Below, piece after piece: positions 20,169 through 29,493 of a stretch of 64,000 bases of DNA (the stretch's first letter is position 1; each line of letters starts with the position of its first letter). Below the pieces are notes generated by a model that worked only from the letters and a program-made list of their open reading frames with translations, was not told where the DNA came from and ran no database searches. The translations under genes and the position numbers were made by a program. Source of the DNA: Jeotgalibacillus salarius (GTDB taxonomy: Bacteria; Bacillota; Bacilli; Bacillales; Jeotgalibacillaceae); the NCBI RefSeq assembly GCF_004405125.1, contig NZ_SORX01000005.1, forward strand, positions 234,795 to 298,794, read 5' to 3'.

Positions 20169-20837
20169 ATGACTTCAATTGCAAAAATGATCGACCATAC
20201 ACTTTTAAAGCCGGATGCAACGAAAGAACAAATTACTCAACTATGTGAAGAAGCTGCAGAACACGGCTTTATGTCCGTCTGCGTAAATCCATACTGGGTT
20301 AAACTTTCAAGCGAACTGCTGAATACAACAGATGTGAAAGTCTGTACAGTAATCGGATTTCCATTAGGAGCTTCTGCTGCTGAAACAAAAGCATTTGAAA
20401 CAAAGCAGGCAATTGCAGACGGAGCTACTGAAGTAGACATGGTCATTAATATTGGTGCACTTAAAAGCGGAGATTTTGATACTGTTAAGCAGGATATTCA
20501 AGCGGTAACAGCTGCTGCTAAAGGTAAGGCGTTAACGAAAGTAATCATTGAAACATCTCTTATTACTGACGATGAAAAAGTAAAAGCATGTGAACTGGCT
20601 GTTGAAGCAGGATCTGATTTTGTTAAGACATCTACCGGATTTTCTGGTGGAGGTGCAACACCTGAGGATATCGCGCTTATGAGAAAAACTGTCGGTCCTG
20701 ATCTTGGCGTAAAAGCATCAGGTGGAGTACGTTCAGCTGAAGATGCACAAGCGATGATCGATGCTGGTGCTACACGTCTTGGTGCGAGCGCAGGTATTAA
20801 AATTATTCAAGGTGAAACTGCAGACAGCGATTATTAA
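20169..20837 (+). CDS. deoC: Deoxyribose-phosphate aldolase
   Basis: The 222-residue class I aldolase has [12 protein letters not shown] at the N-terminus, the catalytic-lysine block around DFVKTSTGF and the phosphate-binding [13 protein letters not shown]. It cleaves 2-deoxyribose 5-phosphate to glyceraldehyde 3-phosphate and acetaldehyde in deoxynucleoside catabolism. It stands alone with its own terminator; no other deo genes are next to it. AAAGGGGAA precedes the ATG. Confidence 0.97.
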   Translation: MTSIAKMIDHTLLKPDATKEQITQLCEEAAEHGFMSVCVNPYWVKLSSELLNTTDVKVCTVIGFPLGASAAETKAFETKQAIADGATEVDMVINIGALKSGDFDTVKQDIQAVTAAAKGKALTKVIIETSLITDDEKVKACELAVEAGSDFVKTSTGFSGGGATPEDIALMRKTVGPDLGVKASGGVRSAEDAQAMIDAGATRLGASAGIKIIQGETADSDY

Positions 20838-20873
20838 GATTAATTTTCAGTCAAAAAGTCGTCACTTAAACTC

Positions 20874-20919
20874 GAAGTCTTTTCATCTCACAAAAATGAG
20901 TTGAAAAGGCTTCTTATTC
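20874..20919 (+). terminator. Terminator after deoC
   Basis: A 17-bp stem GAAGTCTTTTCATCTCA/TGAGTTGAAAAGGCTTC with wobble pairs, loop CAAAAA, then a T-rich stretch. Confidence 0.8.
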
Positions 20920-20932
20920 TTTCGAAAACCTG

Positions 20933-20961
20933 TTGACCAGCACAAATTGTTGGTTTATACT
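20933..20961 (+). promoter_or_regulatory. Sigma-A promoter of rpsU
   Basis: TTGACC at 20933-20938 and TATACT at 20956-20961 with a 17-base spacer, about 130 bases before the rpsU start, which leaves a long structured leader. Confidence 0.8.
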
Positions 20962-20970
20962 GTATAAGTA

Positions 20971-21014
20971 CATGGGAATACCCATGAATGTCAGTAAGTA
21001 TCCCTATCTTACTG
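20971..21014 (+). other. Tandem hairpins in the rpsU leader
   Basis: Two perfect stems follow the predicted transcription start: CATGGG/CCCATG (20971-20976, 20981-20986, loop AATA) and CAGTAAG/CTTACTG (20992-20998, 21008-21014, loop of nine). They could form a regulatory leader, for example autogenous control by S21; that role is inference. Confidence 0.55.
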
Positions 21015-21092
21015 CATGCAATGAAGAATACACTTTTGTTATTCTCTTTGCTTGAATATGTAAGCGTAGTGTTCGGAGGGAGGGAATTAGAG

Positions 21093-21266
21093 ATGTCAAA
21101 AACGGTCGTTCGTAAAAACGAATCACTCGAAGATGCTCTTCGCCGCTTTAAAAAGACTACATCAAAGGCTGGTACTCTTCAGGAGTTCAGAAAACGTGAA
21201 TTCTATGAAAAGCCAAGCGTTAAGCGTAAGAAAAAGTCTGAAGCTGCAAGAAAGCGCAAATTCTAA
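21093..21266 (+). CDS. rpsU: 30S ribosomal protein S21
   Basis: The 57-residue basic protein [19 protein letters not shown]... ending in a lysine/arginine-rich tail ([14 protein letters not shown]) is S21 at the usual length. S21 binds near the anti-Shine-Dalgarno end of 16S rRNA. The ATG at 21093 has GGAGGGAGGG upstream; an open frame extends further 5' but the extension is not part of the family. It is followed 20 bases later by yqeY, the common rpsU-yqeY pair. Confidence 0.97.
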   Translation: MSKTVVRKNESLEDALRRFKKTTSKAGTLQEFRKREFYEKPSVKRKKKSEAARKRKF

Positions 21267-21286
21267 TATAGGAGCAGGTGTCTGAA

Positions 21287-21733
21287 GTGAGTATGTTGGA
21301 TCGTCTGAATGAAGATATGAAAACAGCAATGAGGAATAAGGAAAAAGAGCGTCTTTCTGTTATTCGAATGGTTAAGTCTTCGTTGCAAAATGAGGGATAC
21401 AAACTTGGTCACAGTGAATTAACGGAAGATGAAGAACTTACCGTGCTTTCACGCGAGCTAAAACAGCGTAAAGATTCTTATGCTGAGTTTAAATCTGCAG
21501 GCAGAGATGATCTTTCTGAAAAACTTCTTGATGAAATTGCCTTAATTGAAACCTATATGCCCCGTCAGTTAACTGAAGATGAGCTTGAAATCATTGTAGT
21601 CGAAACGATCAATGAAACAAATGCTACTTCTAAAGCTGATATGGGCAAAGTGATGAGCAGCATTATGCCTAAAGTCAAAGGCAGAGCTGATGGAGCCCGT
21701 ATTAATAAAATGGTACTTCAGCACTTATCATAA
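21287..21733 (+). CDS. yqeY: YqeY/GatB-YqeY domain protein
   Basis: From the GTG at 21287 the product has 148 residues, the same as B. subtilis YqeY, and begins with [20 protein letters not shown]. The domain resembles the tRNA-binding tail domain of GatB, so a role near tRNA or the ribosome is likely but unproven. A GTG nine bases earlier is in frame but leaves too little space for the ribosome site (AGGAGCAGG). It pairs with rpsU and is closed by a terminator. Confidence 0.9.
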   Translation: MSMLDRLNEDMKTAMRNKEKERLSVIRMVKSSLQNEGYKLGHSELTEDEELTVLSRELKQRKDSYAEFKSAGRDDLSEKLLDEIALIETYMPRQLTEDELEIIVVETINETNATSKADMGKVMSSIMPKVKGRADGARINKMVLQHLS

Positions 21734-21763
21734 AACTGAATTTGTTTATTCAGGTTCAGACGA

Positions 21764-21806
21764 ATCAAGCCGCGTTCACAATGTGTAACGCGGCTTGATT
21801 TTTTTA
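21764..21806 (+). terminator. Strong terminator after yqeY
   Basis: A perfect 13-bp stem ATCAAGCCGCGTT/AACGCGGCTTGAT followed by a run of T. It isolates nfeD-floA from upstream transcription. Confidence 0.9.
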
Positions 21807-21826
21807 TATTTTACATTCAAAATAAA

Positions 21827-21852
21827 AGAAAGGTTAAAAATGAAACCTTTCT
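21827..21852 (+). repeat. 9-bp inverted repeat over the nfeD -35 box
   Basis: AGAAAGGTT and AACCTTTCT are perfect inverted arms eight bases apart. The right arm overlaps the TGAAAC -35 box, so it could be a repressor site or a chance palindrome. Confidence 0.5.
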
Positions 21853-21868
21853 GAAATACATACGTATA
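21841..21868 (+). promoter_or_regulatory. Sigma-W-type ECF promoter of nfeD-floA
   Basis: TGAAAC at 21841-21846 and CGTATA at 21863-21868 with a 16-base spacer match the sigma-W consensus. In B. subtilis yqeZ-yqfA-yqfB belongs to the sigma-W envelope-stress regulon, so both sequence and context agree. Confidence 0.85.
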
Positions 21869-21923
21869 GTAAGTAAGTCATTAATTGCTGATCAGTCACG
21901 GGCAGATAGAAGGGGGGAGAAAG

Positions 21924-23246
21924 ATGAAACATATCGGAGTGAAAATGTTCGCTGCTTTTATTGTTTTGCTATCAGTTTTTTCGTTTGTGCAGCCTGCAGA
22001 TGCGGATGGTCAGAAAGTTTACGTGGCGCCAGTTAAGAAAGAAGTTGAAAGAGGTTTAGCTTCTTTTCTTGAAAGGTCTATAGAAGAAGCGGAAGAGAAT
22101 GGCGCGGAAGCCTTAATACTTGATATCAATACGCCTGGCGGAGCAGTGAATGCGGCAGAAGAAATTGGACAAATTATGGTGAACAGCACGATCGAGACAA
22201 TTGCTTTTATCAATCCAAATGCACTATCAGCTGGTTCATACATTGCATTATATGCTGATCAGATCTATATGTCTCCTTCAGGTAAAATGGGTGCTTCGGC
22301 AGTCATTACAAGTGCTGGAAGTGATGCTGACAGAAAAGCGCAAAGCTCCTGGCTTGCGGCAATGAAAAATGCGGCAGAATCCTCCGATAGGGATCGTGAT
22401 CCGCTTTATGCAGAAGCAATGGTTGACCAGTCAATTGAAATAGATGGTCTGGTTGAAGCTGGTGAGCTTTTAACATTCACACCGGCAGATGCTGAAGAAT
22501 TTGGCTATTCTGAAGGTACTCATGATAATCTCGATGACCTGATAGCTTCTCTCGGTTATGAGGATGCTGAAGTCATCTCAATTGAACCTACTTTTACTGA
22601 GAACCTTGCAAGATTTATTACCAATCCAATTGTAGTCCCAATACTGCTTTCAGTAGCGAGTCTGGGACTGGTATTGGAATTGTATTCTCCAGGCTTTGGT
22701 ATTGCAGGTTCAATGGGAATTGGTGCGCTGCTGCTGTTTTTCTTCGGACACTTGATAGCAGGGCTTGCTGGTATGGAAGTACTTATTCTATTCCTGGTTG
22801 GTGTCGGATTGATTATCGCAGAGTTCTTTGTACCGGGCGGCATACTCGGAATAGCGGGGCTGGTTGCAATCGTGATCAGTATTCTGCTTGCAGGAGAGAG
22901 TATCGCATTTATGGGTATTGCATTATCTGTGGCGCTTTTAGTCGCAGTAATTGGGATGGTGATTATGGTGAAATTCTTAGGTAAAAACCTTCACCTGTTA
23001 AAGAAAATTATATTAAGTGATTCTACAAGTACCGAAAGCGGTTACGTATCAAATGTGAATCGTCATGAATTGGTTGGGAAAACTGGCATAGCCAGAACTG
23101 CATTGCGCCCTTCAGGAACAATCATCATTGATGAGGAACGAATTGATGCTGTGAGTGAAGGCGGATACGTAAATAAGGATCAAAAAGTAATTGTCGTTAA
23201 AGTCGAAGGATCCCGCATTGTCGTTAGAGAAACAGATAAATTTTAA
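21924..23246 (+). CDS. yqeZ: NfeD-family membrane serine protease (YqeZ)
   Basis: The 440-residue protein has a signal peptide (about 1-28), a ClpP-like extracytoplasmic serine protease domain with INTPGGAVNAAEEIG, a candidate catalytic serine in NALSAGSYIAL and a downstream lysine in SGKMGASAV, then four or five membrane segments (about 240-365) and a C-terminal OB-fold NfeD domain. NfeD proteins are encoded with flotillin/stomatin partners and influence membrane organisation. The ATG at 21924 has AGGGGGGAG upstream. It is three codons from floA. Confidence 0.93.
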   Translation: MKHIGVKMFAAFIVLLSVFSFVQPADADGQKVYVAPVKKEVERGLASFLERSIEEAEENGAEALILDINTPGGAVNAAEEIGQIMVNSTIETIAFINPNALSAGSYIALYADQIYMSPSGKMGASAVITSAGSDADRKAQSSWLAAMKNAAESSDRDRDPLYAEAMVDQSIEIDGLVEAGELLTFTPADAEEFGYSEGTHDNLDDLIASLGYEDAEVISIEPTFTENLARFITNPIVVPILLSVASLGLVLELYSPGFGIAGSMGIGALLLFFFGHLIAGLAGMEVLILFLVGVGLIIAEFFVPGGILGIAGLVAIVISILLAGESIAFMGIALSVALLVAVIGMVIMVKFLGKNLHLLKKIILSDSTSTESGYVSNVNRHELVGKTGIARTALRPSGTIIIDEERIDAVSEGGYVNKDQKVIVVKVEGSRIVVRETDKF

Positions 23247-23258
23247 GGAGTGAATGGA

Positions 23259-24257
23259 ATGGGGACAGAAGCAATTACGTTAATCATTGTTGTAGTAGCT
23301 GCAGTTATTGCCCTTAGTGTACTGTTTACATTTGTACCAGTAGCACTATGGATTTCGGCATTAGCAGCAGGTGTTAAAGTAAGTATTTTCACACTGATCG
23401 GGATGAGACTGAGAAGGGTTATTCCAAGTCGTGTCATTAACCCAATGATTAAAGCACATAAAGCCGGTGTGGACGTTAGCATTAACCAGTTGGAAAGTCA
23501 TTATCTTGCCGGTGGTAACGTTGACCGGGTAGTAAACGCTTTAATTGCAGCTCAGCGTGCAAACATTGAACTGGCATTTGAACGATGTGCAGCAATTGAT
23601 CTTGCTGGCCGTGATGTGCTTCAGGCAGTTCAAATGAGTGTAAATCCAAAAGTGATTGAAACACCATTTATCGCCGGTGTCGCGATGGACGGAATTGAAG
23701 TAAAAGCAAAAGCAAGAATTACAGTGCGTGCGAACATTGAACGACTTGTTGGTGGTGCAGGTGAAGATACAATTGTAGCCCGTGTAGGTGAAGGGATTGT
23801 AAGTACAATCGGTTCAAGTGATAACCACAAGAAGGTTCTTGAAAATCCTGACCTGATTTCACAAACCGTGCTGGGCAAAGGATTAGATTCCGGTACAGCA
23901 TTTGAAATTCTATCGATCGATATTGCTGACGTTGATATCGGCAAAAATATTGGTGCAGAACTTCAAACTGAACAGGCTGAAGCAGATAAGAATATTGCAC
24001 AGGCGAAAGCAGAAGAGCGTCGAGCGATGGCTGTTGCCCAAGAACAGGAAATGAAAGCAAGAGTTGAAGAAATGCGTGCCAAAGTTGTGGAGGCTGAGGC
24101 TGAAGTTCCACTTGCAATGGCAGAAGCACTTCGCGAAGGTAACATTGGTGTGATGGATTATATGAATATTAAAAACATTGATGCGGACACTGATATGAGA
24201 GACTCAATTGGTAAGATCACAGGTAACAAAGATGACAAGGGTGACAGCAGAAACTAA
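23259..24257 (+). CDS. floA: Flotillin-like protein FloA (YqfA)
   Basis: The 332-residue protein has an N-terminal membrane hairpin (about 5-50), a PHB/SPFH domain and a C-terminal coiled coil rich in Glu-Ala repeats (about 235-300). Long stretches such as [18 protein letters not shown] and [17 protein letters not shown] are FloA signatures. It scaffolds membrane microdomains and affects membrane fluidity, cell shape and signalling. The ATG at 23259 lies eight bases after AAGGAG; a GTG at 23250 is part of that site. It is co-transcribed with nfeD from the sigma-W-type promoter. Confidence 0.95.
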   Translation: MGTEAITLIIVVVAAVIALSVLFTFVPVALWISALAAGVKVSIFTLIGMRLRRVIPSRVINPMIKAHKAGVDVSINQLESHYLAGGNVDRVVNALIAAQRANIELAFERCAAIDLAGRDVLQAVQMSVNPKVIETPFIAGVAMDGIEVKAKARITVRANIERLVGGAGEDTIVARVGEGIVSTIGSSDNHKKVLENPDLISQTVLGKGLDSGTAFEILSIDIADVDIGKNIGAELQTEQAEADKNIAQAKAEERRAMAVAQEQEMKARVEEMRAKVVEAEAEVPLAMAEALREGNIGVMDYMNIKNIDADTDMRDSIGKITGNKDDKGDSRN

Positions 24258-24275
24258 CATTAGGAGGCTGACTCC

Positions 24276-24731
24276 GTGGAAATTATCATAATGGCAATTA
24301 TTGCAGGTGTAATCGGTCTTCTAAATAAACAGAAGAAACAGCAGGAGCCTGCAGAAAAACCGCCAACTCAAAAACCTACAGTGTCGAAACCAAGGAATCT
24401 CAAAGAGACATTTGACAGACATGCGAAAGAGCTTGCTGAAGAATATGATAAGCAAAGAAAAACATTTGAAAATAAGTCGGAAGAGGCTCCAAGACAACGG
24501 CAGTTAAAACGAGATCAGGGACCGCCGCGCAATCAGCCTGAACCGTTAGCCGCCGCAGAAATCTCTGGGGAAAGCAGAAAGAGTCATTTAAAAAAGAAGG
24601 CTGATCCAATTAAAGAGTCTGATATCACGATCAATAAAGAATTACAGCCCAGAGATATAGTGAATGGGATTATATTTTCAGAAGTTCTTGGACCTCCAAG
24701 GTCAAAGCGCAGACATGGTAATCGAATATAA
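24276..24731 (+). CDS. Unknown membrane-anchored protein downstream of floA
   Basis: I do not recognise a named function. The 151-residue product has an N-terminal hydrophobic segment (about 2-16), then a lysine/glutamate/proline-rich, probably disordered or helical region, and a compact C-terminal block DIVNGIIFSEVLGPPRSKR that looks like a conserved tail motif. The GTG start has AGGAGG nine bases upstream, and the gene follows floA by 18 bases, so it is in the nfeD-floA operon and may act with FloA at the membrane. B. subtilis has a different gene, yqfB, in this place. Confidence 0.7.
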   Translation: MEIIIMAIIAGVIGLLNKQKKQQEPAEKPPTQKPTVSKPRNLKETFDRHAKELAEEYDKQRKTFENKSEEAPRQRQLKRDQGPPRNQPEPLAAAEISGESRKSHLKKKADPIKESDITINKELQPRDIVNGIIFSEVLGPPRSKRRHGNRI

Positions 24732-24738
24732 GGTTATG

Positions 24739-24782
24739 CCCCTTTCATTTAAGACATATTCTTAAATGGAGGGGGTTTTTTA
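24739..24782 (+). terminator. Terminator carrying the yqfC ribosome site
   Basis: A continuous 15-bp stem (24739-24753 with 24761-24775, wobble pairs included) and loop ACATATT are followed by T residues. The 3' arm contains GGAGGGGG, which is the only Shine-Dalgarno sequence for yqfC, eight bases from its ATG. Confidence 0.8.
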
Positions 24783-24783
24783 C

Positions 24784-25068
24784 ATGGTTAAAAAACAATG
24801 GTTAAACCGTGCTGCCGATTGGCTGAACCTGCCTGAAGATCTAATAACAGATTTGCCCAGGATCGAATGGGTGGCAATTAAAACAGTGAAAATAGAAAAT
24901 CATAAAGGGTTAATGCATTATGCCAGCTCGTCAATAAAGTTTTACGTTAAGTCAGGAGTGATAACAATTGCAGGAGAGCATTTAATGGTCAGCAGCCTTA
25001 CAAATGAATATGCTTCTGTTTCCGGAGACATTAAAGAAATACTTTTTAATGGTCAGCATGATGATTAA
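24784..25068 (+). CDS. yqfC: Sporulation protein YqfC
   Basis: The 94-residue protein starting MVKKQWLNRAADWLNLPEDL and containing DLPRIEW and IENHKGLMHY matches the YqfC family, a sigma-E-controlled sporulation protein in B. subtilis whose biochemical role is unknown. An in-frame ATG at 24766 lies within the terminator stem and is unlikely. The 3' end overlaps the start of yqfD, so the two are coupled. Confidence 0.88.
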   Translation: MVKKQWLNRAADWLNLPEDLITDLPRIEWVAIKTVKIENHKGLMHYASSSIKFYVKSGVITIAGEHLMVSSLTNEYASVSGDIKEILFNGQHDD

Positions 25069-26236
25069 AAAGCTGTTACGTGTAAGAGTAGAAATTAAGG
25101 GGGAAAACGGCAGTCTCATATTAAGCAGGTTGCTGATAGATCGTATTCACTTAAAGGACATTGTGAATGATTCGGGAAATATGACATTTGTTATGCATTA
25201 TTCAGAACTTCATAAGCTAAGAAAAGCAGCACGTCATACCGGCTGCAGTATTTCATTGAGCCGGGAAGGTAAAAATAGTGAAATTCTTACGTCTTTAAAA
25301 TCAAACATCTCATCTGTCATGGCGTTTTTCATTTCTCTCATCATTTTCTTAAATGCTTTTCAATACATATGGACAATAGACATAACAGGTGCTAATCCTG
25401 AAATCAGGAGTGAAGCAGCTGAAGTATTAACGAAAAATGGAGTAAGGACAGGGATTCGTCATTCAGATCTGTTATCGAATCAGGAAAGTGCAGCCATTTT
25501 GTATAAAGAAATAGAGCAACTTTCCTGGACGGACTTTGAATTGAAAGGTTCTAAATTAATCGTATCACTAAGAGAAAAGGATTTTCTTGCTGATCAGGAA
25601 GATGAAAAGAATGCGCACCTTGTTGCTTCAAAAACAGGTACCGTTCACACTATATCAGTCAGTTCCGGCACGCCCGTTGTCAAAAGGGATGAAGTTGTAT
25701 CTAAGGGAGAGATTCTTGTTTCGGGATATATTGGCAGAGAAGGTTATGAAAAAGCTGTGACGGCAAAAGGTACTGTAAAAGCTTTGACATGGTATACAGT
25801 AAACGTAAGTATGCCTCAAATAAAGAAAGGAAATAAATTCACAGGACAAACATACAACAAATATGCACTGAAAATTGACTCTTTTACTACACCTTTTGTA
25901 TCTCTTGAAAGAGATGAGTATAACAGGCAGATCAGAAGTACAGACGAAAAGCGGTTCACATTATTTGGATATGAGTTACCATTTCAAATCATAAAGCAGG
26001 AGTATAAAGAGGTGTCAGAAGAGGAGATGACATTAACAAGTGATCAATATAAAGAAGTGTTAACCACCATTGCAGCAAAAGATGTACTTTCTGTAACAGA
26101 CGGAAACGGGCAGATTCTTGAGGAGAAAATTTTGCATGAAGATATTGAGAATGGTAAAGTTAAATTAACAATATTTTATCAAGTTATAGAAAATATAGCA
26201 GAAACTAAACCTTTTACTGAGGAGACACGCGAATGA
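25058..26236 (+). CDS. yqfD: Sporulation protein YqfD
   Basis: The 392-residue protein has an N-terminal cytoplasmic region, one membrane segment (about 90-108, VMAFFISLIIFLNAF) and a long extracytoplasmic domain with HTISVSSGTPVVKRDEVV, a lipoyl/HlyD-like beta region typical of the YqfD family. In B. subtilis it is made in the mother cell and is needed for efficient sporulation. The start is one of two adjacent ATGs (25058 or 25061) within the end of yqfC, without a strong ribosome site, which fits coupling. Its TGA overlaps the phoH ATG. Confidence 0.88.
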   Translation: MMIKKLLRVRVEIKGENGSLILSRLLIDRIHLKDIVNDSGNMTFVMHYSELHKLRKAARHTGCSISLSREGKNSEILTSLKSNISSVMAFFISLIIFLNAFQYIWTIDITGANPEIRSEAAEVLTKNGVRTGIRHSDLLSNQESAAILYKEIEQLSWTDFELKGSKLIVSLREKDFLADQEDEKNAHLVASKTGTVHTISVSSGTPVVKRDEVVSKGEILVSGYIGREGYEKAVTAKGTVKALTWYTVNVSMPQIKKGNKFTGQTYNKYALKIDSFTTPFVSLERDEYNRQIRSTDEKRFTLFGYELPFQIIKQEYKEVSEEEMTLTSDQYKEVLTTIAAKDVLSVTDGNGQILEEKILHEDIENGKVKLTIFYQVIENIAETKPFTEETRE

Positions 26237-27198
26237 TTGAAGAACGTATTACTGTAGATATCAGTTTGGAAGATCCGAATGAGGCTGTACAGCTTTTTGG
26301 GAATTCTGACACACATCTTAAAACAATTGAAGAAGATTTAAATATATCGATTATCTCACGCGGAGAATCCTTGCGTATTACAGGCAAGAATGAAGACATT
26401 GAAAAAGCCAGAAGCGTGATCAGCCAACTTCTTGGTGTAATTAGAAAAGGAGTTCAAATCAGTCAGAGGGATGTCATCTATGCAGTTCAGATGTCACATC
26501 GCGGAACGATTGAATACTTCGATGAATTGTATGATGAGGAAATTACTAAAAATGCAAAAGGTAAACCAATTCGTGCTAAAACGATGGGACAGCGCCAATA
26601 CATTAATGAAATTCGGAAGAAAGACCTCGTTTTCGGAATCGGTCCTGCAGGAACAGGGAAAACATATCTTGCAGTTGTGCTGGCTGTACATGCGTTGAAA
26701 AACAACAAGGTAAAAAAGATTATTTTAACCAGACCTGCTGTTGAGGCGGGAGAAAGTCTTGGATTTCTTCCGGGGGACCTGAAGGAAAAAGTAGATCCTT
26801 ATTTAAGACCATTATACGATGCACTTCATGACGTTTTGGGCACAGAGCAGACTCAGCGATTCATTGAGAGAGGTGTGATTGAAATTGCACCCCTCGCTTA
26901 CATGAGAGGGCGTACATTAGATGACGCTTTTGTAATCCTGGATGAAGCTCAGAACACAACTTATGCCCAGATGAAGATGTTTCTGACCCGTCTTGGGTTC
27001 GGCTCTAAAATGGTGATCACAGGTGACCAGAGTCAGGTTGACCTTCCTAAAGGAATGGAGTCAGGTTTAGTAGCGGCTCAAAAGATACTGAAGGGTGTTC
27101 CTGGAATCGGATTTAATTATCTGGATCAGGCCGATGTTGTCAGACACCCGCTCGTTGCAAAAATAATTGGTGCCTATGATCAAAAAGGCAGCGTATAA
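26233..27198 (+). CDS. phoH: PhoH-family ATPase (PhoH-like, YqfE)
   Basis: The 321-residue protein has an N-terminal KH-like RNA-binding segment and a P-loop ATPase domain with Walker A GPAGTGKTY (137-145), LTRPAVEAGESLGFLPGD and Walker B VILDEAQNTT. PhoH proteins are RNA-linked ATPases, often found with ybeY, and are proposed to act in RNA processing. The ATG overlaps the yqfD stop (ATGA). A terminator follows, so ybeY and pgpH are transcribed from a separate promoter here. Confidence 0.95.
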   Translation: MIEERITVDISLEDPNEAVQLFGNSDTHLKTIEEDLNISIISRGESLRITGKNEDIEKARSVISQLLGVIRKGVQISQRDVIYAVQMSHRGTIEYFDELYDEEITKNAKGKPIRAKTMGQRQYINEIRKKDLVFGIGPAGTGKTYLAVVLAVHALKNNKVKKIILTRPAVEAGESLGFLPGDLKEKVDPYLRPLYDALHDVLGTEQTQRFIERGVIEIAPLAYMRGRTLDDAFVILDEAQNTTYAQMKMFLTRLGFGSKMVITGDQSQVDLPKGMESGLVAAQKILKGVPGIGFNYLDQADVVRHPLVAKIIGAYDQKGSV

Positions 27199-27200
27199 TG

Positions 27201-27242
27201 AAAGCCTGTATTCTCAATCAAATGGGAATGCAGGCTTTTTTA
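27201..27242 (+). terminator. Terminator after phoH
   Basis: Stem AAAGCCTGTATTC/GAATGCAGGCTTT with one wobble pair and a T tract, directly after the phoH stop. Confidence 0.85.
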
Positions 27243-27261
27243 TATTGTTTATCCGCGTTCA

Positions 27262-27291
27262 TTATCGTATCGTTACAATTTTTGCTATACT
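27262..27291 (+). promoter_or_regulatory. Extended -10 promoter of pgpH
   Basis: TGCTATACT (TATACT at 27286-27291) is an extended -10 element; the -35 region near 27262 (TTATCG) is weak. It lies 55 bases before pgpH. Confidence 0.55.
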
Positions 27292-27345
27292 ATAAATAAA
27301 GTTGATTCTAAATTCTTACATACTAGTTTTCCGGGAGAGGATTTT

Positions 27346-29493
27346 ATGCAGAAATGGGTCCGAAATATGAAGGATCTTCTAAATTATACGTTCTTTAAAT
27401 GGATTCTATTAACGATCATAGGTCTGGCTTCTTTTCTGCTGCTTTTATCACATGTTAGTCCCGATACATACAATACCAGACTTTTCTCAGTAGCGGAGGA
27501 AACAATCCGATCTCCTAAAACGATCGTCGATGAGCGATTATCTGAAGCAGAAAGAGAACGTGCTGCTTCAGAAGTTGAAGAAGTCTATCAATATAAACCT
27601 GAAATCACCAATAACCGGACTTCATTAATCAGTTCGATCTTTGATTTTGCGCAGGAATTTAACATATCTGCAGAAGAAGACGTACCTCCCGCAGACCAGG
27701 TCGTATCGAACGAAATGCTGGAAAATCTAAAAGAAGCATTATCTGAAGACGTATCAGAAAACGTAACAGAATTCATCAGCGACCAGACTTTCATACAGCT
27801 TCTTGCAGCTACTGATCAGGGACTTGAAGATGCAAAGGGGATCACAATCGATCAGGTGGAGCGGGTCATGCAGGAGCCATTTAAACAGGAAGAAGCAGCT
27901 TTAAAGAAAAATAGTGCTGCTGAATATGTTGCCCAGTTTACATTAAGTGATGATTTAAAGAGTGCATCAATGGATCTAGCAAAATTTGCGGTCGTTGAAA
28001 ATAATATTTTAGATCCTGAACAGACTGAAGCCCGTATCGCTCAGGCAGTTGAGGCAGTTGACCCGGTCCAAATCCTGGAGGGACAGGTAATTGTTCAAAA
28101 AGGATATTTGATTGACCGGGATGTATACAGACAACTTGAAGCACTCGGATTAACAACAAGTAATACGAGTACTGAGCCATTTATAGGGTTAGCTTTATTT
28201 TCATTATTAATCATGTTAATCATCCATTTCCATTTTTCATCCTGGAAAATAAACGAAGAATCTAAAGGTCTATACTTAGTTTTAGTCAGTATCATTCTCA
28301 TACTGTCACTTTCACTGATGAAAGCTGCTGAGTTAGTCAGAGAGCTTGAAGTCCTGCAGGTTGCATACCTGTTTCCTGCTGCAATGGCACCTATGTTGCT
28401 GAAAAGTATGATCAATACAAGAGTGGCGTTAATCATTACAATGATTCAGGCACTTTGTGCGAGTATTATTTTTAACGATATGATGACTGGTGCAATCAAT
28501 GTTGAAGTGTCATTGTATTTCCTATTCAGTGGACTGGCGGGAATTCTGTTCTTATCAGATAACAGGAGAAGAACTCACTTACTGAGGGCAGGATTATTTG
28601 TATCTGTTGCGAATCTGATCTTCCTGTTTTCGATTACGCTGATTGAAAGCGGTCAGTTATCTGCCATTGATTATACAATTTTTGCAGTGTATGCAGTGAT
28701 CTCAGGGGTTTTTGCTTCAATATTAACGATCGGACTGCTCCCTTTATTTGAATCAGGCTTTGGTATTTTATCAACGATGAAGCTGGTGGAACTTTCCAAC
28801 CCGAATCATCCTTTATTAAAGAAGATTCTGACTGAAGCACCAGGTACTTATCATCATAGTGTGATGGTAGCGAACCTTGCAGAGGCTGGTTGTGAAGCGA
28901 TCGGAGCGAATGGCCTGTTAGCACGGGTAGGATGCTACTATCATGATATTGGTAAAACAAAGAGACCACACTATTTTATCGAAAATCAGATGTCGGGCCA
29001 TAATCCCCATGATCATTTGGATCCGCAAACATCGCGTGATATTATTATTGCTCATGCAAAAGAAGGTGCAGATCTTCTTCGCAAGTACAAGCTGCCAAAT
29101 GAATTTATTGATATTGCTGAGCAGCATCATGGTACCACACTGTTGAAATATTTTTATTATAAAGCGAAAGAAAAAGGGCTTGAGCCTGATGAAGATTCAT
29201 ACAGGTACCCCGGCCCCAGACCTCAAACCAGGGAAGCTGCAGTTATCTCTATAGCTGACAGTGTTGAGGCAGCTGTCCGTTCTATGAAAGAGCCCACACC
29301 CGAAAAAATAAAAAAACTGGTTGAATCAATTATTCAGGACAGGCTGCAGGATGGACAATTTAATGAATGCGATATTACCATTAAGCAGCTTGAAACAATT
29401 AAGAAAGTCTTATGTGAAACGATGAACGGTATTTTTCATTCGAGAATTGAATATCCCGAATTTAAAAAAGAAGAGAGGAAGAAGGAAGCATGA
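27346..29493 (+). CDS. pgpH: 7TM-HD c-di-AMP phosphodiesterase PgpH
   Basis: The 715-residue protein has one N-terminal membrane segment, an extracytoplasmic 7TMR-HDED domain (about 45-270), seven membrane helices (about 280-475) and a cytoplasmic HD domain with [14 protein letters not shown] and [16 protein letters not shown]. PgpH hydrolyses cyclic di-AMP to pApA and so helps set potassium and osmotic balance. Length and order match the B. subtilis protein (YqfF). It overlaps ybeY by four bases. Confidence 0.95.
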   Translation: MQKWVRNMKDLLNYTFFKWILLTIIGLASFLLLLSHVSPDTYNTRLFSVAEETIRSPKTIVDERLSEAERERAASEVEEVYQYKPEITNNRTSLISSIFDFAQEFNISAEEDVPPADQVVSNEMLENLKEALSEDVSENVTEFISDQTFIQLLAATDQGLEDAKGITIDQVERVMQEPFKQEEAALKKNSAAEYVAQFTLSDDLKSASMDLAKFAVVENNILDPEQTEARIAQAVEAVDPVQILEGQVIVQKGYLIDRDVYRQLEALGLTTSNTSTEPFIGLALFSLLIMLIIHFHFSSWKINEESKGLYLVLVSIILILSLSLMKAAELVRELEVLQVAYLFPAAMAPMLLKSMINTRVALIITMIQALCASIIFNDMMTGAINVEVSLYFLFSGLAGILFLSDNRRRTHLLRAGLFVSVANLIFLFSITLIESGQLSAIDYTIFAVYAVISGVFASILTIGLLPLFESGFGILSTMKLVELSNPNHPLLKKILTEAPGTYHHSVMVANLAEAGCEAIGANGLLARVGCYYHDIGKTKRPHYFIENQMSGHNPHDHLDPQTSRDIIIAHAKEGADLLRKYKLPNEFIDIAEQHHGTTLLKYFYYKAKEKGLEPDEDSYRYPGPRPQTREAAVISIADSVEAAVRSMKEPTPEKIKKLVESIIQDRLQDGQFNECDITIKQLETIKKVLCETMNGIFHSRIEYPEFKKEERKKEA

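Noticed and set aside
20988..21092. N-terminal extension of rpsU ([14 protein letters not shown]...)
   Set aside because: The extension has no family similarity and lies in the leader; the internal ATG at 21093 has a strong ribosome site.
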